Assembly (NCBI GenBank): GCA_028711405.1
Contig: JAQTSH010000062.1
Location: forward strand, 1 to 8,361
DNA: 8,361 nucleotides
Direction of reading: 5' to 3'
From: Methanoregula sp.
Lineage (GTDB): Archaea > Halobacteriota > Methanomicrobia > Methanomicrobiales > Methanospirillaceae
The notes below the pieces were generated by a model that did no database searches, was not told the origin of the DNA, and saw only the letters and a list, made by a program, of their open reading frames with translations. A program made the translations under genes and the position numbers. Of this stretch, positions 1 to 6,688 are shown piece after piece; the first letter of the stretch is position 1, and every line of letters begins with the position of its first letter.

Positions 1-156
1 AGCGTCGTCGAGAACGGGAGCGAGCTTTTTGCCGCAGGGGATAGCACGCTCATCACAAAACTGGAGATCCGGAACCAGCCGGTCCTGCTCCGGAACATGA
101 TGTCGCGAAAGAAGGATATCATCCCCTGGTTCGGGGAGAAACTGCGGCAGGTCTGA
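1..156 (+). CDS. 3' end of an unrecognised protein gene (partial)
   Basis: Frame 1 is open from the first base to a TGA at 154-156, giving the last 51 residues of a protein whose start lies outside the window. Codon use (GTC, GAG, CTG, ATC, CGG) matches the GC-rich third positions of the other genes, so I treat it as real coding sequence. The visible part begins SVVENGSELFAAGD and ends in a basic stretch with MSRKKD followed by IPWFGEKLRQV. It has no membrane segment and no metal-binding motif. I do not recognise the family. It lies upstream of and parallel to hppA, but the 309-base gap and a separate promoter candidate argue against a shared operon. Confidence 0.6.
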   Translation, partial: SVVENGSELFAAGDSTLITKLEIRNQPVLLRNMMSRKKDIIPWFGEKLRQV

Positions 157-251
157 CCCCACCAAAAGGATGGTTTCGGGCAGGTTCCCCTGCGGGATTC
201 CCCGGCAATGAAATCCATTCCCTACGCCACCCCCCTCATCGTTCGTCCCCC

Positions 252-272
252 TAAAAGCAACGTCTGCTTTTA
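252..272 (+). terminator. Stem-loop, possible 3' end signal of the upstream gene
   Basis: TAAAAGCA (252-259) and TGCTTTTA (265-272) are exact reverse complements around a 5-base loop, ending in TTTTA on the plus strand. It lies about 95 bases after the TGA of the upstream gene. Archaeal termination mainly needs T-runs, so a role in termination is only an inference; it could be an RNA-processing hairpin. Confidence 0.3.
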
Positions 273-388
273 CCCGTGACGGTCATCCCATTTCTCCGGC
301 ATCAGGCAATGCCCTGCCTGGCATGCGCAAAGTGCCCCGGAATGTGACGAAGAGACCCGTTCAGATGTAATTCCCGCCTCATTTTGCA

Positions 389-400
389 ATAATTTAAAAC
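389..400 (+). promoter_or_regulatory. Candidate TATA box for hppA
   Basis: The AT-rich stretch around AATTTAAAAC (391-400) resembles the archaeal TATA box. Transcription would begin about 25 bases downstream, near 421, giving a leader of about 45 bases that carries the hairpin at 435-450 and the SD site. A second AT-rich patch at 409-420 is an alternative and would give a leader of about 25 bases. Confidence 0.35.
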
Positions 401-451
401 TCTACAGGATAAATTATTCAAAGTAACTGATTTACTGGTGTAAAAACCAGC

Positions 452-458
452 GAGGTGA
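452..458 (+). promoter_or_regulatory. Ribosome binding site deciding the TTG start of hppA
   Basis: GAGGTGA at 452-458 is close to the archaeal SD consensus GGAGGTGA and lies 7 bases before the TTG at 466. The ATG at 458-460 is in another frame that stops within a few codons, and the hppA frame has a TGA at 457-459. TTG at 466 is therefore the earliest possible start. The hairpin CTGGT/ACCAG (435-439 with 446-450) ends one base before the site. Confidence 0.75.
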
Positions 459-465
459 TGTCGTT

Positions 466-2514
466 TTGGATTTGTTGATCATTACTGTTGTGGCAAGCCT
501 GTTCGGACTGCTGGTTGCCGCATACTTTACCCATGATGTATTGAAATCAGACACGGGAACGCCGAAGATGCGTGACGTGGCAAATGCAATCCGTGAGGGC
601 GCAGAAGCGTTCATCAAGAGGCAGTACTCCACAATTGCCATTCTTGCCATCCTGCTTGCCATCCTGATCTTCGGTGTCTTCACGTTCTCCGGAAAGATGG
701 ACTATGCCTGGCACACGGCGGTTGCGTTCGTGTTCGGTGCATTCTGTAGTGCCCTTGCCGGTATTATCGGCATGTGGATTGCTGTCAGGACAAACATCCG
801 TTCTGCCGCAGCCGTCCGGAAAAGCACCGGACTTGCGGTCGTTAAAGCGCTTCGCGGTGGTGCGGTATCCGGTCTGACCGTGGTCGCGCTCTCCCTTCTG
901 GGTGTATCACTCATCTTCTACGCATTTGGTGGAAACCCGATGGAGACCCCGTTCCTCATCGTCGGATTCGGGTTCGGCGCGTCCTTCATCGCATTGTTCG
1001 CCCAGCTGGGTGGCGGTATTTACACAAAGGCTGCCGATGTCGGTGCAGATCTTGTCGGTAAGGTTGAAGCTGGTATTCCTGAAGATGACCCGCGAAACCC
1101 CGCCGTTATTGCTGACCTCGTTGGTGACAATGTCGGGGACTGCGCCGGGCGTGGTGCCGATCTCTTCGAATCTACGGTCGCAGAGAACATCGGTGCGATG
1201 ATCCTCGGTGTGGCACTCTTCCCGATCTTCGGGATCAATGGTGTGCTCTTCCCGCTCGTTGCCCGTGCCTTCGGTCTGATCGCAAGTATCATCGGTATCT
1301 TCTGTGTCACTGAAAAATCAGCCAACACGGAAAACCCGATGACTGCTTTGAACCGGGGGTACTATATCACAACCATCATCGCAGCAGTACTCTTCTACTT
1401 CGTCACGATGTGGCTCTTGAACAACGTCTGGTTCTTCTATGCAGGGCTTATCGGTATCGCGCTCTCGCTCGTCTTCGTCTACCTGACGATGTACTATACC
1501 GATTACAGTCACCGCCCGGTCCTCGATATTGTTGAGGCATCCAAGACCGGTGCAGCCACAAACATCATCTCCGGTTTTGCAGTCGGTCTTGAGACGACCG
1601 CCGCCCCGGCAATTGCCATCGTCGTCGCCCTGATCCTCGCGTTCCAGTGCGGTGTGTGGAGTGGTGTACCAAATGGCGGACTGTACGGGACGGCTATTGC
1701 CACGATGGGAATGCTCTCGACTTGTGCCTACATCCTCGCGATGGACACGTTTGGTCCGATTGTCGACAACGCCGGCGGTATTGTTGAGATGAGCGGGGAA
1801 TCCGAAGAGAGCCAGAAGCGGGTGTCCCGTCTCGATGCAGCCGGAAACACCACAAAAGCGCTGACCAAGGGTTACGCTGTCGGCAGCGCTGCACTCTCGG
1901 CATTCCTGCTCTTCTCCGCATATATGGACGAAGTGACAGCCCTCACCGGGAAAGCGTTTACGATTGTAAACATTGCAACAGTCTCGGTATTCTGCGGTGC
2001 GATGCTGGGTGCGATGCTCATCTTTTTGTTCTCCGCCTTTGCGATTCGCGCTGTAGGAAAGACTGCCCAGTATATCATTATGGATGTACGCAGGCAGTTC
2101 AAAGACCCGGGGATCCTGGCGGGTACCGTAAAACCGGATTACGCCAGTTGTGTTGACATCACCACGAAAGGTGCATTGAAGAACATGATAGTTCCCGGTG
2201 TGATCGCGGTCGCACTCCCGGTCTTTGTCGGATATTTCCTGAAATATGAAGCGATGGCAGCGTTCCTCATGGTTGCCACCATCACCGGTGTCCTGATGGC
2301 ACTCGTCCTGAACAATGCAGGCGGGGCTTGGGACAATGCAAAGAAATATGTTGAGACTGGTGAAGGCGGCGGCAAGGGAAGCGAAACCCACAAGGCAGCA
2401 GTTGTCGGAGACACTGTTGGTGACCCGTTCAAGGACACTGCAGGACCGTCCCTGCATGTCTTGATCAAGCTGCTTGCCACGCTCTCGCTCGTGCTTGCGC
2501 CATTGTTCATCTAA
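466..2514 (+). CDS. hppA: Membrane-bound proton-pumping pyrophosphatase, K+-independent type
   Basis: HppA hydrolyses pyrophosphate from biosynthesis and couples this to ion transport across the cytoplasmic membrane. The 682-residue product has the usual family length and about 16 hydrophobic segments. Seen motifs: DVGADLVGKVEAG at 191-203; EDDPRNPAVIAD at 206-217, followed by GDNVGD (220-225) and GADLFES (230-236), which bind Mg2+-pyrophosphate; DTFGPIVDNAGG at 427-438; and GDTVGDPFKDTAGP at 648-661. Position 464 is Lys within GNTTKA and 467 is Thr. In this family Lys/Thr here marks K+-independent enzymes, which pump H+, whereas Ala marks K+-dependent ones. Start is TTG with a good SD 7 bases upstream. 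The gene appears monocistronic: own promoter candidate, T9 run immediately after the stop, and a convergent neighbour. Intact; no missing catalytic residue noticed. Confidence 0.97.
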   Translation: MDLLIITVVASLFGLLVAAYFTHDVLKSDTGTPKMRDVANAIREGAEAFIKRQYSTIAILAILLAILIFGVFTFSGKMDYAWHTAVAFVFGAFCSALAGIIGMWIAVRTNIRSAAAVRKSTGLAVVKALRGGAVSGLTVVALSLLGVSLIFYAFGGNPMETPFLIVGFGFGASFIALFAQLGGGIYTKAADVGADLVGKVEAGIPEDDPRNPAVIADLVGDNVGDCAGRGADLFESTVAENIGAMILGVALFPIFGINGVLFPLVARAFGLIASIIGIFCVTEKSANTENPMTALNRGYYITTIIAAVLFYFVTMWLLNNVWFFYAGLIGIALSLVFVYLTMYYTDYSHRPVLDIVEASKTGAATNIISGFAVGLETTAAPAIAIVVALILAFQCGVWSGVPNGGLYGTAIATMGMLSTCAYILAMDTFGPIVDNAGGIVEMSGESEESQKRVSRLDAAGNTTKALTKGYAVGSAALSAFLLFSAYMDEVTALTGKAFTIVNIATVSVFCGAMLGAMLIFLFSAFAIRAVGKTAQYIIMDVRRQFKDPGILAGTVKPDYASCVDITTKGALKNMIVPGVIAVALPVFVGYFLKYEAMAAFLMVATITGVLMALVLNNAGGAWDNAKKYVETGEGGGKGSETHKAAVVGDTVGDPFKDTAGPSLHVLIKLLATLSLVLAPLFI

Positions 2515-2525
2515 TCTTTTTTTTT
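2515..2525 (+). terminator. T-run terminator after hppA
   Basis: Directly after the TAA (2512-2514) comes TC and then nine T (2517-2525) on the coding strand. Such oligo-T tracts are the usual intrinsic stop signal for archaeal RNA polymerase. A small hairpin, AACGA/TCGTT (2532-2536 with 2541-2545), follows but is not needed. Confidence 0.7.
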
Positions 2526-2659
2526 CGTGAAAACGATACGTCGTTATTGCCGTATGTATGTACCCACAAAGGTTCATCGACGGTTCATGGGCAATCTCAA
2601 ACCGGCACGCCAACGTGCATGCGGGTAAACCTGAGTCTATCCCATCATTCCAGCTCTTT

Positions 2660-2691
2660 CCGGACTGGACCCCACTCGGTGTTTAGTCCGG
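2660..2691. terminator. Inverted repeat between convergent hppA and kinase genes
   Basis: CCGGACT (2660-2666) and AGTCCGG (2685-2691) pair perfectly around 18 bases that themselves contain CAC-TCG-GTG (2673-2681). The repeat lies 17 bases past the TAG stop of the minus-strand kinase gene. A second hairpin, GCACG/CGTGC (2605-2609 with 2614-2618), is nearby. It could stop or process transcripts from either side; neither strand has a long T-run after it, so the role is inferred. Confidence 0.35.
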
Positions 2692-2707
2692 TTTACAAAA
2701 CAGAGGT

Positions 2708-5617
2708 CTAAACGCCAGTTTGCCGGTACATGCCTTTTGGGATCTGGATGGTAAACCGTGCACCCTGTCCGGGCTTACCGGTCTCCTTGATCGTAAGACC
2801 CGTGATCGCAAGGACTTCGCGTGCGAGAAACAGCCCAAGACCCGTATGCCTGCCAAAGCCCCGGATGAATATCATCTCTTTATCCGCGAGCGGGATCCCG
2901 TACCCGTCATCCTCAATCGTGAGTGCGAACCCGTCCGGAGTATTCTGCCCGCTCACGAGAATCCGTGTCACGTTGCCACCGTGCATCGCCGCATTTTCAA
3001 AGAGGTTGTGGAACACGGTTTTTAAAAGGGGATCCACAAATATCTCAACTGATTTCAACAGGGGATCGATTACAATCTTTGAAAAACCGTCATCCTGGCA
3101 GACGGTCAGCACGGATACATGGACATTCTGCCAGAGGGGGGTCTTCACACCCATGTCCTGGTAATGCCGGGTGAACGTGATCTGTTCCTCAATAGTTGAT
3201 GCAATCTGCTGTTCTTTTTTGATAAACTCAGATATCTTTTGCGGATTCTCCAGGACGTTTTCTGAAAGTTCAAGATAGCCTTTGAGTGCCATGAGTTGAT
3301 TGAGAATATCGTGTCGGGTGATGCTGGAGAGCAGGTTGAGTTTTTTGTTTGATTCCTGCAGCGCGCTTTTCATACGCTTGGTCTCCGTTATGTCCCTGCC
3401 GACGGATTGGTATTCAAGGATACGCCCGGCGGGGTCGAAGATCGCCCGGTCACTCCACCGCTGCCACCGGATCTCTCCGGAGGGCATGATCAACCGGTGG
3501 TCGATCACAGCCACTGGGTGATCCGGTGTGAGTGCCGCCAGGTGTTGTTTGACCCGTGGCTGATCTTCCGGTGGGATGACAACTGTATGATGCTTTCCAA
3601 TGCAGGCATCTTTGTCGAGCGAAAAATACCGGCAGTAGGCACCGTTGACAAACGTCAGTTTGCCATTCGGGGAGAACCGGCAGATGAACTCAGTCTGGTC
3701 TTCAACAACATTCCTATACCGCTCTTCCGTGAGACGGAGCAACTGTTCGCTCTTCGTGAGTTCGTCATAGTTCTGGCGCAGTTCCTCTTCCGTTGCGGTT
3801 AACTGTTCGTAGGCAGCCTGCAGGTCTTCGTTTATGCGCATCAGTTTTTCTTCCGCTTCTTTTTTGTCGGTTGTGTCCCTGCCAACGGATTGGTATTCAA
3901 GGATACGCCCGGCGGGGTCGAAGATCGCCCGGTCACTCCACCGCTGCCACCGGATCTCTCCGGAGGGCATGATCAACCGGTGCTCGATCACCGCGACCGG
4001 GTGATCCGGTGTGAGTGCCGCCAGGTGTTGTTTGACCAGTGGCTGGTCTTCCGGTGGGATGACAACTGTATGATGCGTTCCGATGCAGGCATCCTTGTCG
4101 AGCGCAAAATACCGGCAGTAAGCACCGTTGACGAACGTCAGTTTGCCATCCGGGGAGAACCGGCAGATGAACTCAGTCTGGTCTTCAACAACATTCCTAT
4201 ACCGCTCTTCCGTGAGGCGGAGCACCAGTTCGCTCCTCGTGAGTTCATCATAGTTCTGGCGCAGTTCCTCTTCCGTTGCGGTTAACTGTTCGTAGGCAGC
4301 CTGCAGGTCATCGTTTATGTGCATCAGTTTTTCTTCAGCATCTTTTTTGTCGGTTGTGTCCCTGCCGACGGATTGGTATTCAAGGATACGCCCGGCGGGG
4401 TCGAAGATCGCCCGGTCACTCCACCGCTGCCACCGGATCTCTCCGGTGGGCATGATCAACCGGTGCTCGATCACCGCGACCGGGTGATCCGGTGTGAGTG
4501 CCGCCAGGTATTGTTTAACCCGTTGCTGATCTTCCAGTGGGATGACGACTGTATGATGTGTTCCGATGCAGGCATTCTTATCAAGCGAAAAATACCGGCA
4601 GTAGGCATCGTTGACGAACGTCAGTTTGCCCTCCGGGGAGAACCGGCAGATGAACTCAGTCTGGTCTTCAACAACACTCCTGTACCGCTCTTCCGTGAGA
4701 CGGAGCAACTGTTCGCTTTTTGTGAGTTCGTCATAGTTCTGGCGCAGTTCCTCTTCCGCTGCGGTCAATTGTTCATACGCGGCGTGGAGGTCTTCGTTTG
4801 TGCGCATCAGTTTTTCTTCCGCCTCTTTTCTTGCGGAAATATCCCGGATGGCTTCGATTGCGCCGATGACGTTGCCGCTGACATCATACAGGGGGGAAGC
4901 AGCAAGCCAGAGATGTGCACCGTTACCCTGGTTCATCGTCGGGTTCCAGATTTCGGAGATATACCGGTCTCCTTTTTTTACCGTTTCCGGATAGTATTTT
5001 TGGATCTCTTTATCCCGGTTCATGACAAGATCGATCAGGAGCGGTTTTTCATTCTCGGAGAGTGCGACCGCATACGATGTATTACCCAGGATGGCATCCT
5101 TGGGCATACCGGTCATCTCCTCAATCGTCCGGTTCCATGCAATCACCCGGCTGTCCTTGTCAATTGCAAATGTGGCATCAGGAAGAAAATTGATCAGGTT
5201 TTTCATCTGTTGCTGGGACAACCGCAATTCGTCGTGGATCCGCCGCCGGTTGATCGCATTTTTTATCTTATGTTCGAGTTCGACGAACTGGGATTTTGGA
5301 TCCCCGCCCTTCTGGATATAGAAATCCGCCCCGCTGTTCAGGGCTTCAATCACCACTTCTTCCCTGCCCTTGCCCGTAAAGAGGATGAAGGGGAGGTCTT
5401 TGTAATGTGAACGGATGTACCGGAGGACCTCGATGCCATTCATCCGGGGCATCTGGTAATCAGAGATGATGCCATCATAGTGCCGGTGTTTCAGTTTATC
5501 GAGTGCCTCAGTGACCGAAATAGTTGTGTCGACGTGGAGATCGCCTGATTGTTCAAGAAATATTTTACCCAGATCCAACAGGTCTTTTTCATCATCGATA
5601 TACAATACGTCAGGCAT
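2708..5617 (-). CDS. Soluble REC-PAS(x4) histidine kinase with triplicated PAS module
   Basis: A 969-residue two-component sensor with no membrane segment, so cytosolic. Residues 1-125 form a receiver domain: acidic pocket D8-D9, phospho-acceptor D53 in SDYQMP, T81 and K103. Residues about 133-262 are a first, divergent PAS domain. Residues 266-426, 427-587 and 588-742 are three near-identical modules, each a coiled coil (EEELRQNYDEL) plus PAS/PAC domain, repeating every 161 residues. The dimerisation helix carries H769 in ITRHDILNQL, the expected phosphorylation site. The ATPase domain has the N box NLFENAAMHGG (871-881), DDGYGIP (903-909) and GLGLFLAREVL (926-936). ATG at 5617 is chosen because the REC domain starts immediately; there is no clear SD and a TATA-like box lies about 25 bases upstream, so the mRNA may be leaderless. 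Stop is TAG. The signal sensed and any partner are unknown; no response regulator gene is in the window. Confidence 0.95.
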   Translation of the reverse strand: MPDVLYIDDEKDLLDLGKIFLEQSGDLHVDTTISVTEALDKLKHRHYDGIISDYQMPRMNGIEVLRYIRSHYKDLPFILFTGKGREEVVIEALNSGADFYIQKGGDPKSQFVELEHKIKNAINRRRIHDELRLSQQQMKNLINFLPDATFAIDKDSRVIAWNRTIEEMTGMPKDAILGNTSYAVALSENEKPLLIDLVMNRDKEIQKYYPETVKKGDRYISEIWNPTMNQGNGAHLWLAASPLYDVSGNVIGAIEAIRDISARKEAEEKLMRTNEDLHAAYEQLTAAEEELRQNYDELTKSEQLLRLTEERYRSVVEDQTEFICRFSPEGKLTFVNDAYCRYFSLDKNACIGTHHTVVIPLEDQQRVKQYLAALTPDHPVAVIEHRLIMPTGEIRWQRWSDRAIFDPAGRILEYQSVGRDTTDKKDAEEKLMHINDDLQAAYEQLTATEEELRQNYDELTRSELVLRLTEERYRNVVEDQTEFICRFSPDGKLTFVNGAYCRYFALDKDACIGTHHTVVIPPEDQPLVKQHLAALTPDHPVAVIEHRLIMPSGEIRWQRWSDRAIFDPAGRILEYQSVGRDTTDKKEAEEKLMRINEDLQAAYEQLTATEEELRQNYDELTKSEQLLRLTEERYRNVVEDQTEFICRFSPNGKLTFVNGAYCRYFSLDKDACIGKHHTVVIPPEDQPRVKQHLAALTPDHPVAVIDHRLIMPSGEIRWQRWSDRAIFDPAGRILEYQSVGRDITETKRMKSALQESNKKLNLLSSITRHDILNQLMALKGYLELSENVLENPQKISEFIKKEQQIASTIEEQITFTRHYQDMGVKTPLWQNVHVSVLTVCQDDGFSKIVIDPLLKSVEIFVDPLLKTVFHNLFENAAMHGGNVTRILVSGQNTPDGFALTIEDDGYGIPLADKEMIFIRGFGRHTGLGLFLAREVLAITGLTIKETGKPGQGARFTIQIPKGMYRQTGV
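3391..4822 (-). repeat. Tandem triplication, 483-bp unit, inside the kinase gene
   Basis: Three direct copies with exact 483-bp spacing: copy A 4340-4822, copy B 3857-4339 and copy C about 3391-3856, in coding order A, B, C. Each encodes a coiled-coil linker plus one PAS/PAC domain of 161 residues, so the period is a whole number of codons. By eye, copies B and C share about 94% of residues and A and B about 88%. Bases 3402-3499 are identical to 3885-3982, and 3391-3480 are identical to 4357-4446. Similarity of copy C stops near 3391, where the code enters the phosphorylation-helix linker. Confidence 0.95.
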
Positions 5618-5635
5618 TTTTCATCAACAAACGAA

Positions 5636-5648
5636 TAGTAAATTATCC
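5636..5648 (-). promoter_or_regulatory. Candidate promoter of the histidine kinase gene
   Basis: Read on the minus strand, GATAATTTACTATT lies about 20-30 bases before the ATG at 5617. With the usual spacing of about 25 bases from TATA box to start site, transcription would begin at or next to the ATG, fitting the lack of an SD site. The box is a weak match to the consensus. Confidence 0.35.
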
Positions 5649-5719
5649 CCCCGCTGGAACAAAAGGCAATCGGTTTGATATTTTCTGGTGTATCCCGGCA
5701 GAAATCAAATCCTGATTTT

Positions 5720-6160
5720 TCAAACGAGGTGTCCCCAGATCCCGGAAGGAGGCAGAAGCACGGTGTCGATGCCATGGATGACCCCGTTTGTGCAGATGAT
5801 GTCGGGAAATGCCAGGGAAATGCCGTTGATGGTTACCTGCCCGGCGCGCTCCGAGATTTCGACCGTTATACCAAGGCGGGTCTTGGGAAAGTTCAGTTTT
5901 TTTATGTCTTTTTCAACGAGCAATCCAAAGAGTATGTGGTACTGGAGCACCCGTTTGCATTGTACCTGTGGATCGTGTCTGAGATGATCTCCGGATCCTT
6001 CCCTGAAATGCCGGAATGCATCGTTTGTCGGCGCAAGAACGGTAAAAGGACCATTACCCTTGAGAATGGCATCCAGTCCGGTCTCGTGGAGTGCGGAGGT
6101 CATCGTCGTGAATCGTTCATCGGCACCAAGCGTTTTCTCTATATTTGTTCTTTCGGACAC
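5720..6160 (-). CDS. Fasciclin (FAS1) domain protein, no signal peptide
   Basis: A 146-residue protein that is one complete FAS1 (beta-Ig-H3/fasciclin) domain. The first conserved motif is seen as GPFTVLAPTNDAF (37-49) and the second as TNGVIHGIDTVLLP (124-137); between them is VLQYHILFG (71-79), the usual YH region. FAS1 domains mediate adhesion or ligand binding and are normally secreted or surface-anchored, but this one starts MSERTNIEKTLG with no signal peptide and no membrane anchor, so it is predicted to be cytoplasmic. Start is GTG at 6160, chosen because GGAGG (minus strand, 6167-6171) lies 6 bases upstream. It lies 102 bases upstream of the kinase gene and 181 bases downstream of the YHS gene on the same strand; a TATA-like box suggests its own promoter. 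The molecular role is unknown. Confidence 0.92.
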   Translation of the reverse strand: MSERTNIEKTLGADERFTTMTSALHETGLDAILKGNGPFTVLAPTNDAFRHFREGSGDHLRHDPQVQCKRVLQYHILFGLLVEKDIKKLNFPKTRLGITVEISERAGQVTINGISLAFPDIICTNGVIHGIDTVLLPPSGIWGHLV

Positions 6161-6207
6161 GCAAATCCTCCAATTGTGGTACTTCTGTCTGCCTTGATGC
6201 TGATAAA
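6161..6207 (-). promoter_or_regulatory. Promoter candidate and strong SD site of the FAS1 gene
   Basis: On the minus strand, TTTATCA (6201-6207) lies about 25 bases before a start site expected near 6178. The resulting leader of about 18 bases carries GGAGG (6167-6171), 6 bases before the GTG. TATA box, start site and SD have consistent spacing, which supports the GTG start. Confidence 0.45.
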
Positions 6208-6341
6208 CCCGTGAGATTTGAACTTCGCACTATCACTATGGTCTTCGTATTTTTGGGAGGTGGGTGGTGGCGGTTCGGGATCAATCCCTACAGGTCCGGG
6301 TGCCACGTACCATGTCATTCCTAATCATCCGGACTTTCCGT
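6208..6341. other. Gap between the YHS gene and the FAS1 promoter
   Basis: No supported gene. It contains the short palindrome GGGAT-CA-ATCCC (6277-6288) and a widely spaced inverted repeat GTCCGG/CCGGAC (6294-6299 with 6329-6334), either of which could form a hairpin in the 3' end of the YHS transcript. No T-run follows on the minus strand, so no clear terminator is seen. Confidence 0.4.
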
Positions 6342-6527
6342 TCAGCACGACGCTCCGCTGGGATCGATGGTGAGATCAGTCACAACCCGCGTATATTTTT
6401 TCGGATTTTCGTCGAACTTCTTTTTGCAGAAGTTTGTGCAGAAAAGATATTCCCTCTCATTGTACGTGCTCCTGAAGCGAGCGGTGTCCTCGTCAACAAT
6501 TGCGAAACAGACCGGGTCGGTCGCCAT
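6342..6527 (-). CDS. Small YHS-domain protein
   Basis: A 61-residue protein (ATG at 6527) made almost wholly of a YHS domain: DPVC at 4-7, then YLFC (27-30) and C34 in the pattern FCxxxC, ending F38..ENPKKY (40-45). YHS domains are small Cys-containing modules found alone or in heavy-metal ATPases and related metal proteins, and are thought to bind metal or act in redox handling. The usual DPVCGM is DPVCFA here. A longer frame from a TTG at 6545 would add six residues (MDGGHG). I prefer the ATG because MATDPVC is a typical beginning, GGTGG lies 8 bases upstream, and the TATA-like box at 6567-6576 would start the mRNA near 6546, leaving the GGGGAG before the TTG untranscribed. No signal peptide. 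Function in this organism is unknown. Confidence 0.85.
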   Translation of the reverse strand: MATDPVCFAIVDEDTARFRSTYNEREYLFCTNFCKKKFDENPKKYTRVVTDLTIDPSGASC

Positions 6528-6566
6528 ACCGTGTCCACCATCCAATGATCTACACTCCCCTTACGT

Positions 6567-6576
6567 TCTATTAAAT
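6567..6576 (-). promoter_or_regulatory. Candidate TATA box of the YHS gene
   Basis: On the minus strand AATTTAATAG (6567-6576) follows an A-run typical of the factor-B recognition element. The expected start site is near 6546, giving a leader of about 19 bases before the ATG at 6527. It overlaps the end of the thioredoxin-like remnant. Confidence 0.45.
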
Positions 6577-6688
6577 TTTTTGGCGCTGGAACATCCACGC
6601 GGTATGGACATGACGCCAACCGGGTTGTTCTTTGCCTGGAGTTCCGGGTTCATCTTAACGAATGATACATCCGGTTACGCGAGGATCT

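Larger units (their letters stand above)
157..465. other. Intergenic region between the partial gene and hppA
   Basis: No convincing reading frame is seen here. It contains a perfect 8-bp stem (252-259 with 265-272), a 6-bp stem CAGGCA/TGCCTG (303-308 with 315-320), an AT-rich patch at 381-420 that probably holds the hppA promoter, and a small hairpin (435-450) directly before the hppA ribosome binding site. The first half would serve as 3' end of the upstream gene and the second half as hppA promoter and leader. I recognise no known riboswitch or RNA family. Confidence 0.5.

Noticed and set aside
1318..2613. 431-codon open frame on the minus strand opposite hppA
   Set aside because: It lies antisense to the well-supported hppA gene and its product is low-complexity, Cys/His/Arg-rich with no recognisable domain. 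GC-rich third positions of hppA explain the absence of stops.
3391..4822. Possibility that the triplicated region is a mobile element or CRISPR-like repeat
   Set aside because: The repeat is in frame inside a protein domain, with no spacers, terminal inverted repeats or transposase.
4319..5410. 363-codon plus-strand frame, with repeated shorter ones at 3407-3802 and 3890-4285
   Set aside because: These are antisense shadows of the kinase gene; they repeat every 483 bases because the PAS modules do. No own SD or recognisable domain.
5675..6214. 179-codon plus-strand frame
   Set aside because: Antisense to the FAS1 gene, which has both family motifs and a strong SD site.
6208..6225. GTTCAAATC on the minus strand, like the T-loop of a tRNA
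   Set aside because: The flanking bases pair for only two positions of the T stem, and no acceptor, anticodon or D arm is seen. Probably chance; too little to call a tRNA relic or attachment site.
6264..6548. Plus-strand frame of 94 codons starting GTG next to GGGAGGTG (6255-6262)
   Set aside because: The SD-like string is attractive, but the frame is antisense to the YHS gene, whose family match is clear, and its product has no recognisable domain.
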